In this document: positions 34,103 through 46,866 of the stretch, piece by piece
How the letters are laid out: the number at the start of each line of letters is the position of its first letter
Numbering within the stretch: position 1 is the first letter of the stretch
DNA from: Fennellomyces sp. T-0311
Lineage: Eukaryota > Mucoromycota > Mucoromycetes > Mucorales > Lichtheimiaceae
DNA length: 64,000 nt
Direction of reading: 5' to 3'
NCBI GenBank assembly: GCA_025266875.1
Contig: JALLLT010000015.1
Location: forward strand, 186,001 to 250,000
The notes under the pieces: model-generated
The model's input: the letters and a program-made list of their open reading frames with translations, nothing else
The model's database searches: none
What the model was told of the DNA's origin: nothing
Translations under genes and position numbers: made by a program

Positions 34103-35381
34103 AGCAACACAATACGAGCAACTAATACGCGAACATTGATGATAATCTTGATTGTACACTAAAGGTGATATACATACTGTTTATGGCATCTCATTCACAG
34201 CACAGGTTTTTAGAATAATGTTCGATGTAGTATTGACATGCTGACTATAAGTATCGTGTTATGAATTAGGTTTTTGGAACAAGAGTACCAGCTTTTTATG
34301 CCTGTAAACTGTGTCAGTATCTAAGCTAGATGACCAAACGCAATCCTTTTAGATGAAATACCGCTCACAACTTGTTGAAAAATGTACTAAGTTGTAACAA
34401 ATACATAAAAGACTTTTTTACGCTCGCTGGACTAATACAAAAGCGGTTTCTTTTGTTCGAGACCTTCCAAATTTTCCAAACACATTTCGGGGTTGGAAGG
34501 CAAGACTACCAGGTGCGGTTTTTTTGCTTTCCAGTCGATACATAGCACAGTAGTTCCTGGTAGACGTTAAGATAAATTTATTCTGTTGATATTATCAATT
34601 AGAAAGCACGCAAAATAGGTGATAATTGACGATTACAACTGAAATGATCACAGGATGAGCTATAATCATCTTTAGAGTATTGAAAGGGGCTGAGTGGAGC
34701 GAAGTTTTGTCATTAGGGCTGAAGGACTCGAGCAAAGCATTTTCGGTGACCTGTTTACAAACGGTATTGTTTGCAGCATCATACGTTCTGACGACATTCT
34801 TCGTGAGCAAAGCATCCAACCAATGGGGTTAATTTGTATACGTGGCGATCAAGTGACACGGTGGGCTTTTATTAGCGTGTAGCCGCACGGTAATTGAACA
34901 GTGCCAAGATGAGTCACTTACGTTATCGATGCTAAATTGGAAAAGCAAAAAGTAACCATTAGTAAAGTATCCTTGTACAAAGTATCACTGCATCCGATTA
35001 CCTCATCTCTTGTTTATTGGGGGCTGCAAAAGCAGACGAGAGAGGCGTAAAAAAGCTGACCTGGAATAACACATGTTGCACAAACGAACGCCAGAGGTGG
35101 TCAAGCACAACAGACGTTGCCAGGCAACGGTTCTTGTAAGTTGGCAACAACGCACTATGATTATGATTGCCACACGCACATGCGATACCAGCAAAAGCGG
35201 TATTATGCTGCGCGCATAAGGATAACAAGCGTGTAATAATAAAATAACAAGGTTTAAAATGAACGAGTTTATATGAGATGCTTTTGCGCCAGCTCAATTC
35301 TTGTATTTTTTCGTTCGAAATTTTGAGTACCTTCCGGGTTATCCTCCTTGTGTTCCCAGCTAAACCCGCAAAGCTTCGACA
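34103..35381. other. Intergenic region upstream of the ARID gene
   Basis: No gene seen. AT-rich to about 34.9 kb. The last 400 bases hold a perfect X-box (35116-35128) and a second GTTGGCAAC half nearby at 35139. Confidence 0.55.
35116..35128 (+). promoter_or_regulatory. Perfect RFX-type X-box
   Basis: GTTGCC-A-GGCAAC, a 6+1+6 palindrome that fits the RFX consensus GTNRCC(N0-3)RGYAAC, about 255 bases before the ARID-gene start codon. Confidence 0.5.
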
Positions 35382-38060
35382 ATGTCTAAAGCGATAGACA
35401 CCATCGAGCGAACACCTGAATACACCCAATTCATCGACGAGTTAAACCAATTCCATGCTCGGAAAGGGTAATTGCCCCCCATTGTGTTGTTGATCGGATC
35501 TTTTTAACATGCCGCAAACAGTACGACGCTCCAAGCCGAGCCCATTCTTGGAGGCCAAAAACTTGACCTGCTCAAAATCTTCAAGGCAGTGCTGGAAGCT
35601 GGTGGTTTCGAACAGGTAAAAAAAACTTTTTTTTCATTGCAATGAATGGCGTCATGTACCTTTTATATAACCAGGTGACCAAAAAACGAAGCTGGAAACA
35701 CATTGGCGACAGTTTTGATTTCCCCAGCACCTGCACAAACAGCGCGTATATACTGAAGGGTGTTTATATCCGAAACTTGGTATACATGATAAAGAAGTGT
35801 GGGCGAATCAAAAAACTAACGGATAACGTCTTAGTTGGGATGGGAAGAAGAGACGGTTTGGGGAAAGGTCTGGGACCCCCCTGATGAATTGCGTGGCCCG
35901 GTATAACGGTTTCTCCATAAGCCATTTGCGAGAAACTTATGCGTCTTTTTTAATTAGAATGCCCACCGTGCATCGACTCTGGCAGGCAAATCCTTCAAAA
36001 AGAAAAGTATGGAAAAACAGATATTCTGAGATTTACAAGATGTTGATGTCCCTTTTTAGCTCAATCAAAGTCATCGGCTCGTCCCGTCGCGCCGCCCAAA
36101 TACACGCCCATCCAACCTGAGCCCGCCCGATTCGATATGGTGGATATGAGTCTATCGTTGCCAGAACCACCTCTCGTTTTCCAACTGGATCAACTTGCGA
36201 TCAGGAACGAGCTGAATCAATGCACCATATCTGAGTTCCACCACCAGAGTCAGCCACACGAGCACGTCCACATGATTAAAGAACAAAGAACTGATTGCAT
36301 ACGGGGTACACAGTCTATATAGGAAGAAGATATATTCGCTAACTAACCCGTTATCCACAGCCAACAACTTTGATGAAAGTGTCAAGCAACGTATTTTCTA
36401 CTCTCTCCAATCATCGAACGAATGGGAAGTCGAGTGGGCACTCAACTATGTCGTTACGATCTCTTTTGAACGGCCAGAAGAACTGCGGCTGGACAAGACT
36501 CCGATGTTGCTGGATCTGCTACTGAAATGGTCAAATCCGTTCCTCGAGGACGGAGCAAATCCTAATCCAATTCTCAAAGTCCTACACATTCTGCGGAATT
36601 TCTCGTTTCTTGAAATCAACGCACGAATACTTGCAGCTGACCAGAACCTCAAAGCCATGCTGGAAAAGAGTCTTATCACTTACACATCCAAAAACTTGGA
36701 CCTTGCTCGACATTGCATCGACGTCTTGGAAAACATAGCTCCTTACATCCAACTCAATGGCCCGTTCGACGAATGTATCGCGTGCCTGAACAATCTGTTA
36801 TATATCCAGGAACGCTATCTGCTGATCGGAACATTACGTGTATTGGGTACCTTGGCAAAAACACAGGGCAACCAAGTATGCTTGATATCTGTATCCATGG
36901 CAACTGCGGCGCGTATCACACAATTGCTTGTGATTAATGACGAGGAATTGGTGGGCACCGTACTCGAATATTTATACCAGTACACCCGTATTTCCGCGGA
37001 CTTTAGGCGCCAACTGCTGGCGATTCACTCGGGGGCTGATATTGGTGTGCTAGTGTCGCTCTTGTCTACTAAAAGCAAATACTTTAGCAGCAGTCTGGTC
37101 GATGATAGCACCCCGAATAGCATGTCACCGAGTAGTACGACGGGTATGGAGGGATCCGAGCCACATGGAAGTGTCCCATGCGTTCCCAATTTGAGCGCTT
37201 ATCAGCAACTTGATGAGCCGTACCGGTGTCTTGGGTGGTAAAAAAGATTTTGACAACATTTTTTGGCATGTGAATTTATTACTAAGCAATGAATATGTAT
37301 GTATATATATAGGTTAAAAGATAAATTTGAAGTAACGGATTATAGCAGTGTGTTGTCGTTGGATGACATGTATATGCTGTATGAAATGCGGTTTGGTCAG
37401 GAAAAGGCCTTAAAGATGAAGGAATTTTACACGGTGCTAAAGATTGCATTTCCGAGCACTGATTCTGGAAACTCCACTGTTGGACCGGTACTTGAAGGGA
37501 CCTCTGTGCGGGGTATCCAGATCAAGATGAGTATTCTCGAAGATGGTAAAAACTTTGGATAGTTAAGTTCAAATGGTCATATTTTAACAATGCGGATAGG
37601 TACTGAGATGTTATGTCAGTGGACGGACTGTTCTCAGACGTTTGGTGACGAACTGCTATTGCAACGACACGTTATTCGAGATCATGTTGGTATGCACCAG
37701 CATGACGGCATTGGAGGAGGCGCAGAAGAAGGAGGAGCGTTAGAATGCATGTGGACGGACTGCGCAGATTCCATACAAGAGTTCAAAGATAAAAGTGAAA
37801 TTGCAACGCACTTAAGGAGCCATTTCGACGACGAGCAACACAGCAACGCAGTAAACATGATGGGATCCATGCTACTAGACGACTCTGACGTTAAAGGGAT
37901 CGCACTGGTGGCTGCACGATTATTGCGGCAACTCTCCAAAGATCCTGAGAGTCACCATTATTTCATGCCTTATGAACAGGAGCTCCTAGCCATAGCCAAG
38001 AAGCGACCCAAAATGGCTCCCCATATCCAATATGTTTTTGCCAATTTTTCCATGTCCTAA
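35382..38060 (+). CDS. ARID-domain chromatin remodelling subunit (ARID2/Rsc9-like)
   Basis: Nine exons give 738 residues: 35382-35467, 35522-35615, 35675-35779, 35835-35900, 35958-36006, 36060-36305, 36361-37237, 37313-37545, 37600-38060. The N-terminal ~110 residues form an ARID/BRIGHT domain, with the pattern EYTQFIDELNQFHARKG, LDLLKIFKAVLEAGGFEQV, KKRSWKHIGDSFDFP, YIRNLLGWEEE. The middle is helical and armadillo-like, as in ARID2 (VKQRIFYSLQSSNEWEVEWALNYV). Two C2H2-type zinc fingers close the protein (CQWTDCSQTF...H...H and CMWTDCADSI...H...H). The protein is nuclear, in RSC/PBAF-type SWI/SNF complexes. The C-terminal fingers resemble animal ARID2 more than budding-yeast Rsc9, which lacks them as far as I recall. 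Confidence 0.85.
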
Positions 38061-38561
38061 GCTTTTTTCATCACTTCCCCTTCCCTTCTTCTTCTCTCCC
38101 TGTCTCCTAATTAACCCATTTAGTCTGACGAGCTTATTTTCATATGTTGTTTTTTTTTCTGTGTAGATATATGCATTCGAATCTTGTAAAGAAGTAAAAG
38201 CGCCGAGCGAAAAAAATGATATGCAGATCGTTTTTTCATTAATTAATCGCAGAAAAAGCAAGCAGGCGGTCGCTGGAGTCGATCCTTTGAAGCACCGAGG
38301 TTTGAGCTGGGACACTTTTTGTGGTACCTGCCGAAACCAGCACAACCGAGCCGATGAGATCGGGCGTTTAGACACTTCAGGGTGTACAGAACCAAAAGGT
38401 TTATACATTTTATTACGCCACTGCACTTTTTCCTTTACTCTTTTCCACTTTCCATTTTTTGCTTTGCTTTATTGGCCCGAGAATATAAAGTAAGCCAATC
38501 TATTTCTTGCAGCAACCCATACCTCTCTCTTTACACAGCTTTTTATCGCAACTAGACCCCA
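38061..38561. other. Short intergenic region between the ARID and SH3 genes
   Basis: T/C-rich 3' flank, then sequence without a gene; no regulatory site stands out. Confidence 0.5.
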
Positions 38562-41307
38562 ATGTCCAGACATCTCGTAGTGAATACGCAGGTGGATCGG
38601 CCACTACCACGCTCGTCGCAATGGCAACCATCTCCAGAAACGAGTGCTGCCATACAAGAGGAAGATGCCATGGCAATGAAACAAAAGAACCGCAGTAATA
38701 CGCTTTACGAGGAAGTCGAAGAGGAAGAAGAGGAGGAAGAAGACGACGAGGATGAAGACGATGATGACCTGGATGAGGACGATGATTCCACGTTTACTTC
38801 GTCGCCCAGCATACCCGACGAGAATATCAACTTTGACTTGGTGTACGCGTTACACACATTCGTCGCTACGGTCGAAGGACAGGCATCGGTTGTCAAAGGC
38901 GACGCTTTGACTCTTTTGGACGATTCAAATTCGTATTGGTGGCTCGTGAGTGTGCTCAAAACATCCGAAGTCGGTTACATACCTGCTGAAAACATTGAAG
39001 TAAGCTGAGCCCGCTTGCAACAAACAGAATTTTTATTCATTTGGCCTTTGATTCCAGACCCCATTTGAACGCTTGGCTCGTCTAAACAAACATCGCAATG
39101 CAGAGGTCAGCCCATATATTCGCTTTATATTGCATTTATTGTGATGACTAATTAAGCATGGTATACAGATGACATCCATGGATCAAGCTATACACTACAT
39201 ACCCAACGAGAAAAAGAAAAAGGGCGGAAAGCAGCGACGAGTGACGATGAATAAAGATCTGAGCGTGCAAGCGCAGATCATTCTAACCGGCGACGACGAA
39301 GACCACGAGGTCGGCGAGGCGTACGAAGAATGGGAAGAAGACATGGCGGACGATGCGTCAATGATGTCTGACCAAGAGAGCGACGAAGAAGACGACGATC
39401 CGCAAGACGTTTCAAACGTCGGAGTAGGGCTGCAGGATCAGGAGCGTAGCACTGCACCCGCTGCAGCTCCCCAGCCATTGCAGACCAACAATAATGCCGT
39501 GCCGCAAACTAATAGTCGCACGACCTCCGACGATAAACGCCCGCCCACAGGTAACTTTTGGCGTCTCTTTTCACGCAACAAACGAGACAATCCAAAGCCA
39601 AATTCGGTTATTCCTGCCCGCGTTTCCGAGGATGCAGACAGTAATTCCATCTCATCGTTGGCTTCCTCCGTTATGTCTGAGGATAAGCCTCGTACTCAGG
39701 CAAACAGCAATCCCAATTCCAAACTCACCGTCTTGCGCGTGTTTGCCGGCAACGTTAACGTCGGTGCCATGTATCATTCTATGCTCGTTGATGAACATAC
39801 TAGCGCAGAGCAGCTGTTGATCCAGACCATGGAACGGTTCCATATTGCACAGATCGAAGACAAGACCGCTGGCCGGTCTTCACGCGCTATCACGCCCACG
39901 AGTGGCAGTGGTATCGAATATTATTTGACAGTAAAGGCTCACAATGGAGGTAAACGATTTTTTGGTTTCCGTGATTCGGAAAAGCGTATTTATTTGTTTT
40001 GGTTTAGATGAAGTTACGTTGGCCCCGCAGGATAAACCACTGGCCATATACCAAACGCTCACTGCACATCTAACAACCCCTATGCCATCGTTAGCTCATG
40101 TCAAGCAGTTCAGCCAATCGACCCCCAAGCCTGATACCAGCAGACCCAAGGCAGTTGCTCGAAAAGGTCGATTTACCGAAGACTCGGTCATCCGGTTCTA
40201 TCTTCACAAGCGTATCCGACGTGTGAATGAGCGTGAGGGTCAAGTCTACATCAAGGTCTCGCACTATACCGATACCAAGAAGTCCAGCAATGGTGGCGAA
40301 AATACGCTCTTCTCTGCCAAGAACTTGCGCAGGAAGAAATCAAATGCAGCGGACGCATCACGTGAGCGGATCGACAAGTTGATTGCAATATCAGCCAGTG
40401 TTTCAATTGCAGATCTTACTGAAATTGCCTTGGACAAGTTCCATATTGTACCTCATGGCGATAGCGATCACTACGGCATGGTTGTATCTACGCAACAAAA
40501 GCGAGGTATAAAATAAGTACATTTTCCAACTCCAATACTTTGTGACTAAAGTAACCATCAACAGAGAAACTGCTGAATCCTGCGAGTAAATTGATCGAAG
40601 TACTCCACGACGACGATTCAACGCGGGATGCTGGCGAGAAGTTATTTACGTTGAGAAAATCACCATCTAGTCATTCACAAAGCCGATCAGGATCGCGTGA
40701 AGGCCAGCGATCGCTATCAAAAGTTTCTCCGGAAAAGACACGACGGCCACAAAGTTTCCAACGATCGCCATTATCTATTATGAATAGGGATACCAAAACC
40801 GACGATGCGTTGCGACGACTGGATGCGGCTCTGGTAGCACTAAGCAACCAAAAGCGCCGGGCAGATGCCAAGCCCAATATGGCGGTTGTTCGCAACGCCG
40901 AGAGCGGTATCGATATCATCCTAACAAACGGCATACTGAGCAGCAAGCCTGTCTCGAGAAACCAAGCACAGTACTCGGTTCTGGTCAATGCGGATGACAA
41001 CAGCACCAAGCCCGGACTTGTGGCTCAGAAGATTGTCCAGCAGCCGCTGGTCAACGGCAATCGAACCATCAATCATAATCTAAAGAATGTTACCGAAAGC
41101 GACCTGGATATCTTGATCAAGTGCGGAAGAGCTTATTTGGAAGCGCATGATCGCAAGCTTGGGCGGAAGCCGGTACCTTCTGCGCTGGGACCAGCGGGCA
41201 GTGGCGCAAGTGCACCTTCGTTGGATGTCCTCGATTCTTCGGCGGGTAGTCTAGACGACTTAGAAAAGGTATGGGCGGTTGGAAGGGAGCGTAAGACCGG
41301 TATCTAA
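38562..41307 (+). CDS. Bud14/Tea4-like SH3 protein with Ras-association-like regions
   Basis: Five exons (38562-38999, 39058-39105, 39169-39949, 40008-40505, 40565-41307) give 835 residues. A Glu/Asp tract at about 45-75 precedes the SH3 domain (about 90-155: FDLVYALHTFVATVEGQASV, LLDDSNSYWWLV, VGYIPAENIETPFERLARLN), which is the close hallmark of the fungal Bud14/Tea4 group. A second acidic region follows, and then two ubiquitin-like segments: LTVLRVFAGNVNVGAMYHSM...LLIQTMERFHI around 345-410, and SVIRFYLHKRIRR...IALDKFHIV around 470-580. These fit Ras-association domains. Bud14/Tea4 proteins recruit PP1 phosphatase and formins to growing tips. The acidic tract-SH3 order is firm; the RA call is moderate. 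Confidence 0.8.
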
Positions 41308-41731
41308 CGCGAGGCGTAGGAATTTCAACGAATTATTGCTGCTCATGCCTTTTGAATTGCATTTCCTGCATTTGTCTTTCTACACCGTCACCTTCTTTAC
41401 CTGTCAACTTGTAAAAACATTTGTTCCATGCGTGCGACTATAGTAGATATAAGCAAATCACCACATACTTCTTTTCTAGCATTATATCATTATTTAGTTA
41501 GCCTTTTCCCCCATTTCATTACCTTTAATTATATCTTATAAACCCGAGGTGCCCAAGCGTGCGCGTAGAAAAAAAAGTTTGAAGCGTGTATTGTGAAAGT
41601 AGGAGCAGCTTCGGCGAAGACCGGATCTCTGGCACTATTCGGGCGGAACGAACCGTCACACGTTGGGGTAGCCTTTCCCGTCTTTTCCAAGTAACCCCCG
41701 AGCCATTTTTCGTCTTTCCCAACGTTTAACA
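41308..41731. other. Intergenic region, 3' flank and promoter
   Basis: T-rich 3' flank followed by about 200 bases upstream of the next start codon; nothing specific is seen. Confidence 0.5.
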
Positions 41732-43427
41732 ATGCACCGCCTTCTTGCGCGTTCGTCTAAAGCATGCATTGCTGGTAAATATTCATACAATTGATGCTCT
41801 GACCAACCCTGACCTTGTCTCTAATTATAGGCTTTCACACGTCGGCATCGCGTGCCGCCATCACTCGTTTCAATATGCCTGCCATGAGCCCTACCATGAC
41901 TGAAGGCACTATTCACCAGTGGAAAGTGAAAGAAGGCAAGTTACCTTTTTTTGTTACTTTTGACTACTGCGAGCAAATCTGACCGAGTATCTATAGGTGA
42001 AAGCTTTTCTGCCGGTGACGTTTTGCTGGAGCTGGAAACTGACAAGGCTCAAATTGACGTGGAGGCTCCCGAGGACGGCGTCCTCGCGAAGATTGTGGTA
42101 CGGCAAAGAGAAAGGAGCATTTAAATATGGTTTTTATCTAAGAATAAGGATAGCTTGGTGATGGCAAAAAGGCTGCCGTGAATACCCCTATTGCGCTGTT
42201 GGCGGAAGAAGGCGACGATCTGTCTAACGTCGAGATGCCTGCAGATGAACCTGCTGCCGCTGCAACGGAAGAGCCTGCAGAGACACCCAAAGGTAACCTA
42301 AGCTACCAATTGTTGCTATATTTTACTCATCTGTTACCATAGAAACACCAAAAACTGCAGCTCCGCAGCCATCCGCACCCATGGATCACCACGATTTGGA
42401 TACGAGCAAATTAAAGAAGCCATTATCACCTGCGGTGCTGAGTCTTGTGTTGAAGAACCATATTAATGATTTGAGTGCTATCAAGGCTTCTGGTCCCGGC
42501 GGTCGTATCCTCAAGGGAGATGTGCTTGCACATCTCGGATTGATTCCATACAAGCCTGCACCAAAGCCTAGAACGTCGATTGCTCCACCGAGAGATGAAA
42601 TTGTGTTTGCCAAGGTAAACAAGAAGAGGATGGATAAAAGAATGTTTGTACTAACGATCCGATTATAGCCTGCAGATTCTGCAAAGAGAGCTGCCAAGAA
42701 GGAAGATAAGCCGTTGCCTCCCAACTATATCAGCAAGAGTGTTGCTGTGGATGAATTATTGGCACTGCGTAGCACATTAAACTGTGAGTAGCAAATGCGT
42801 TTAGGGAGAAACGATTACTGATACATACTATCTGCAGCACAAAACCGCACAAACGTGAGTGTGGATGACTTTATTGCAAAGGCAGCAACTCGAGCTTTGC
42901 AGGATACCGTCAAGCCTCCTAAATCTACAAGCGGCATTGTGTACAATACTACTGCTGCTGCCTTTTCCGACTCTTACAAAGGTGGATCATTCAAGTAAGC
43001 TATATATATATATTTGGGAGGTATAGTGTAGTGTGATCTAACCCGCGTAAAAAACAGAGTGTTCCATCTTGCTCCTCCTACCTATGATTTCATCACCGAT
43101 TCGTACGAATCTTCAAAACCATACACATTGAATGTCAGTTCCAGCAAATCCGTTTCTTCTGGCAAGACAACAAAATCGGCCGACGACGAAATGCTTGATT
43201 TGATCGGATTCTTTGCAGACGAACAGCCACAAAAGCAGGCACGCGCTGTACGATTGACGACCGAAGACGCACGAATCGACTTTAGCGTACAACCAAAGCC
43301 ATCAGTACAAGTAGAATTGAAGCTTCAAGGTGGACCACCCGGCAAGATTTTGAACGATCAAAATGCTGCTGTTTTCCTTGATCGCGTAGAATATTATGTT
43401 AGAAACCCCAGTGAATTGACCATCTAA
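41732..43427 (+). CDS. PDX1: Pyruvate dehydrogenase complex protein X (E3-binding protein)
   Basis: Eight exons (41732-41774, 41831-41935, 41997-42097, 42154-42292, 42343-42614, 42669-42783, 42838-42994, 43058-43427) give 433 residues. A basic mitochondrial presequence (MHRLLARSSK...) is followed by one lipoyl domain (FNMPAMSPTMTEGTI, with the lipoylated Lys in LETDKAQIDV). An Ala/Pro linker and a peripheral subunit-binding domain come next (SPAVLSLVLKNHINDLSAIKASGPGGRILKGDV). The C-terminal part keeps a weak acyltransferase-like start (ISKSVAVDELLALRSTLN) but has no HxxxDG catalytic motif, so this is the structural E3-binding protein and not the E2 acetyltransferase. It tethers E3 to the E2 core in the mitochondrial matrix. 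Intron 2 begins with GCAAGT. Confidence 0.88.
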
Positions 43428-44539
43428 ATCAACATCCCATTTAAAAAAAAGTTACGATATCGTTCAATTTGACGATTCGTTTGTTCATTTGACATACAAC
43501 AGCGGTGCAGAGTTACTACAATGTAATTATTTTTTAATATTCATATTACATTTGTATGAAAAACTATAGCAGAATCAATAGATCAAGGTGCCCGCCTATT
43601 TGTACGTATTGACCGCCTCATATCAAAGATTATTTATTTGGCAAGCTTCAGTATCAATACAGTACATACATTACATACGCATCAATAAGAGAGGAATGTG
43701 ATACATGGTTTAGAGGAGACGTTGCTATTAAAAATCATCATCCCCATGGAAATGTTGAATGTATTTATTACTTATACTCAAGCGAGCGTGAAGTAGCTGG
43801 GCCTGAAGGCAAGCGAATGAGCAACCGAGCTAGTCTCCTTGTATTGAGCTACGCTATCGAAAATTGATGATCCACGCTGCATACTATGTTCTTAAAGTGA
43901 GATATTCTTTGCTTTAGGTAATAAACGGCTTCCAGATGTATAATACATTATGTATTTACGGCCATAAACAATACTACTTTATTTTAATGGTAGTGGCTCA
44001 ACCTGGGCATGGAGCTAATCGGATATTCATATTGTGAAGTGATGAAAGATAACAGGTTGCATAAGTAAAAAGTAAAAGCAGCGTGCCAAGACTTTGCTTC
44101 CTTTTTCTTCTCTGGCCTTTGCAATGAGAGAGAACCATGTGGTAAACTGTCCATTTTCACGAGAAGTATGATATTCAAACTTATCAAATGGGTACATTGA
44201 TTGCTTCAGAGCCCTGGCCTACCTCTCCTCCTCTTTCAGCATTCGTGATACGAACTTTGACAGCCAATCAGCAAGCATCGGCGGATAGCATCCAATGGTC
44301 ATATATGCTCTGGCCCAAAACATGGTGCAGTACGTTCGAGGAATACAACAGCGTCCACGCATTCCAATCCTCCGCTGTCATGAAGCCAAACTTCCTCGGT
44401 ATCTTGCGCTGTATTTTTTAAAACCTAATTGACTTGAAAAAAGGACATTTTCCCAGATTGGAAACGGAAGATAAAGTAATCCGAGATGCAGAATGATTTG
44501 GTCGGCCAAAACCTTGCGTCTCGCTGAATATCGATTTCA
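43428..44539. other. Gene-poor AT-rich region
   Basis: 3' flank of the protein X gene, then nothing recognisable. Confidence 0.5.
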
Positions 44540-45122
44540 TTAATATCTACTGGTTCTTTCATACCTTGATGATTCATACGGTGGTGCCGAGGAACAGATT
44601 GTGAATAGGATTAACCAGCACTGTATGCACGGCGTCAAAGCAGGAGAGGCGATGCAACTAGTATGACCAGCATGTTCCATTCTCTCGCTCCAGTTGATAC
44701 TGCGTGGCTTGGGTTTCTGTGGCTGACTACACCTCGACGAAAAGGTGATTGTCGGCATAATGAAGCAAGTTGTCCTCCAGGATGTCAATGCCAGCGTAGA
44801 TAATACTGTGTATCTCAATTGGTGATGAACTCCAGGTAGCATTTGTTGCAGGCACGTGTGCCTGTAAAGCCACTGACCCTTCTGGTCGCCGGCTGCTGCA
44901 CGCAACATTGGGAAAGGCTGCCAGTATTGGGTCCCAATACGCACTTGGTGGGTTTCCATGGTGACGCCGGTATAGAACTGGTGAAGTTCGTCGGTCAAGG
45001 GCTCAAGGTAGTTGCTCATTTTCATAGGTGCTTACGTCGGCTCCTTTAATTCGGGGCATAACACCAACAAGAGTAACTACTGCCATACGGCGAAAATCAA
45101 TTCTTCTAATGCTAATGGCAGT
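44540..45122 (-). pseudogene. Frameshifted transposase remnant, TNP2/KDZ-like
   Basis: The minus strand first reads IDFRRMAVVTLVGVMPRIKGA and ends at a stop near 45003. A second frame opening at 45025 continues NYLEPLTDELHQFYTGV and MLRAAAGDQKGQW. Joined across the shift, the order is that of the TNP2-type/KDZ plant and fungal transposases (a VGVIPGP-like motif, then LEPLxDEL, then an LRAA segment). Later residues lose the pattern. It is broken and certainly not functional; the family label rests on these short motifs only. Confidence 0.45.
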
Positions 45123-46866
45123 TAATCATGAAATTTGACGTTGTGGGTATAATGGGGTACAGAAAAGCTGGTAAGGTATGGTTGATTGATACGGCATATA
45201 TTCAAGAGTTAAAACTATTTTGTCATTTGTCAATTATAGCGATATCCGTTATGCTAAAGACATCTCCGAATAGCGTAACATTTGGCTTCAAGCTTCTTCC
45301 ACTATTGCCTTTAGATGGATGTCTGTTTCACTTATTGCATGACTTGTATAGTTTAAGTCGCTGGAAGTGTAGCTTCGCTTTCCATCATTTCCTTTCTGTG
45401 AGTCTTGCCTTGAGTTGCTCGCTCAGAACTATCCAATAAAATGCAGTAAAATGGGCATTTAAGCTGTACACAAACGACGTTACTGTATATATCTTGTTGT
45501 GTATGTAGATCAGTAGGGTAACGTTTCGGATTTATCGCGGCAGTACAGTCTCATATTAGCTCAACCCAGAAAGTACATAAATGGTTTGCGTAAACGGGTT
45601 AGATCACTCGATATTGCAAAAGAAGGTGAAAAGATTTCGTTTGTATTTTTGCAGATATGCTAGGAAATGTTATCAGCAAAACAGAGCACGCGCATCAATG
45701 ACAAATATGACAAGATTGTTCTCAAAAGATAGAAGGAGGCCGTGGTAGTGTATGGTGAGAAGTTACCTTTACCATTGCTTTAATCTGCTTAATTCTCATT
45801 GATTTTATCTATTGATGACACACAGACGACATCCGAGCTTCCTCCAGCTTTGATTAGCAATATTACTTCAATCACTTTGAATTGCAGATGAGGAAAATGT
45901 CAAAAATGACATTGCTATTTTGTTCGTACATGTAGATAGTTTATGTTACAAATATTTAAAAAAAGACACTTTATTTGCATAGAAGTGGTATCAGAATGTG
46001 AGCGACGCATGATTCAGCAATAAAAGCAGAAAGAACCAAGTTTCACCACTGGAGAAGGACGCAGCAATCACACACTGATCATGGGGCCACTACGACTACC
46101 AATGTAATAAAATACTCCCCGCTGTTCGAGATCAGAGCCGCTGCTGGTTGAACACACTGACGTCGTGTTATCTACGGCACCCACCTCTTTCAAACAATAT
46201 TATATCGTGTACACCAGTTGCTGGCTTTCTTTGTTGTATGCATTCTATAGAAGTAATACGTAACATGTGGATTTACCGAATATGTCACTCGTCAGCCATA
46301 CCTGAATAATAGATGGCAGTTTATTTCTGTCTGCCTTGCTTTCGCCAATAAGATTAATATTTCTGTTAACCGATATTCCACTTAACTATTTGATATATAT
46401 GTACGGATAGCCACAAAGTAGGTGCTTTCCATTTTAACTACAGCGGCTCAATCGAAAGGTGACCCATCGCCCTTCTCGTATATGTTCTAATCATATTTCG
46501 TATATGCTCTGGAAAAATACCAAGTGATCGCCAATGAGAAAAGTTGTCAGTTAGCATACATTTCAAGGCAAGTTTATTTCATGATCATAATCATAATCAT
46601 AATTCACAGTTTCATAGGTGCGCAAAAGCACGAATGCTACAAGTACTTGAATATGTATCTGAGGAAAAAATACTGTATTTAGCTAGTAATCATCATTGTT
46701 ACCCAAATTCCAGACTTGGCACGAGCTTTACATTTGCGAAGCAACGTATGAAAGGACGTTTCACCCAAGAATTGCTTCAGTAATGTGCTGAGCTGCAAAG
46801 CTGGAAATAGGTGTCTCCTTGCTACCTTTGCAGTATCGTCCATTTCCGAATGATTTGCTCGTCGGT
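45123..46866. other. Gene-poor AT-rich region
   Basis: No supported gene, RNA or repeat. Short ORFs such as 45128-45439 have no known motif. Confidence 0.5.
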
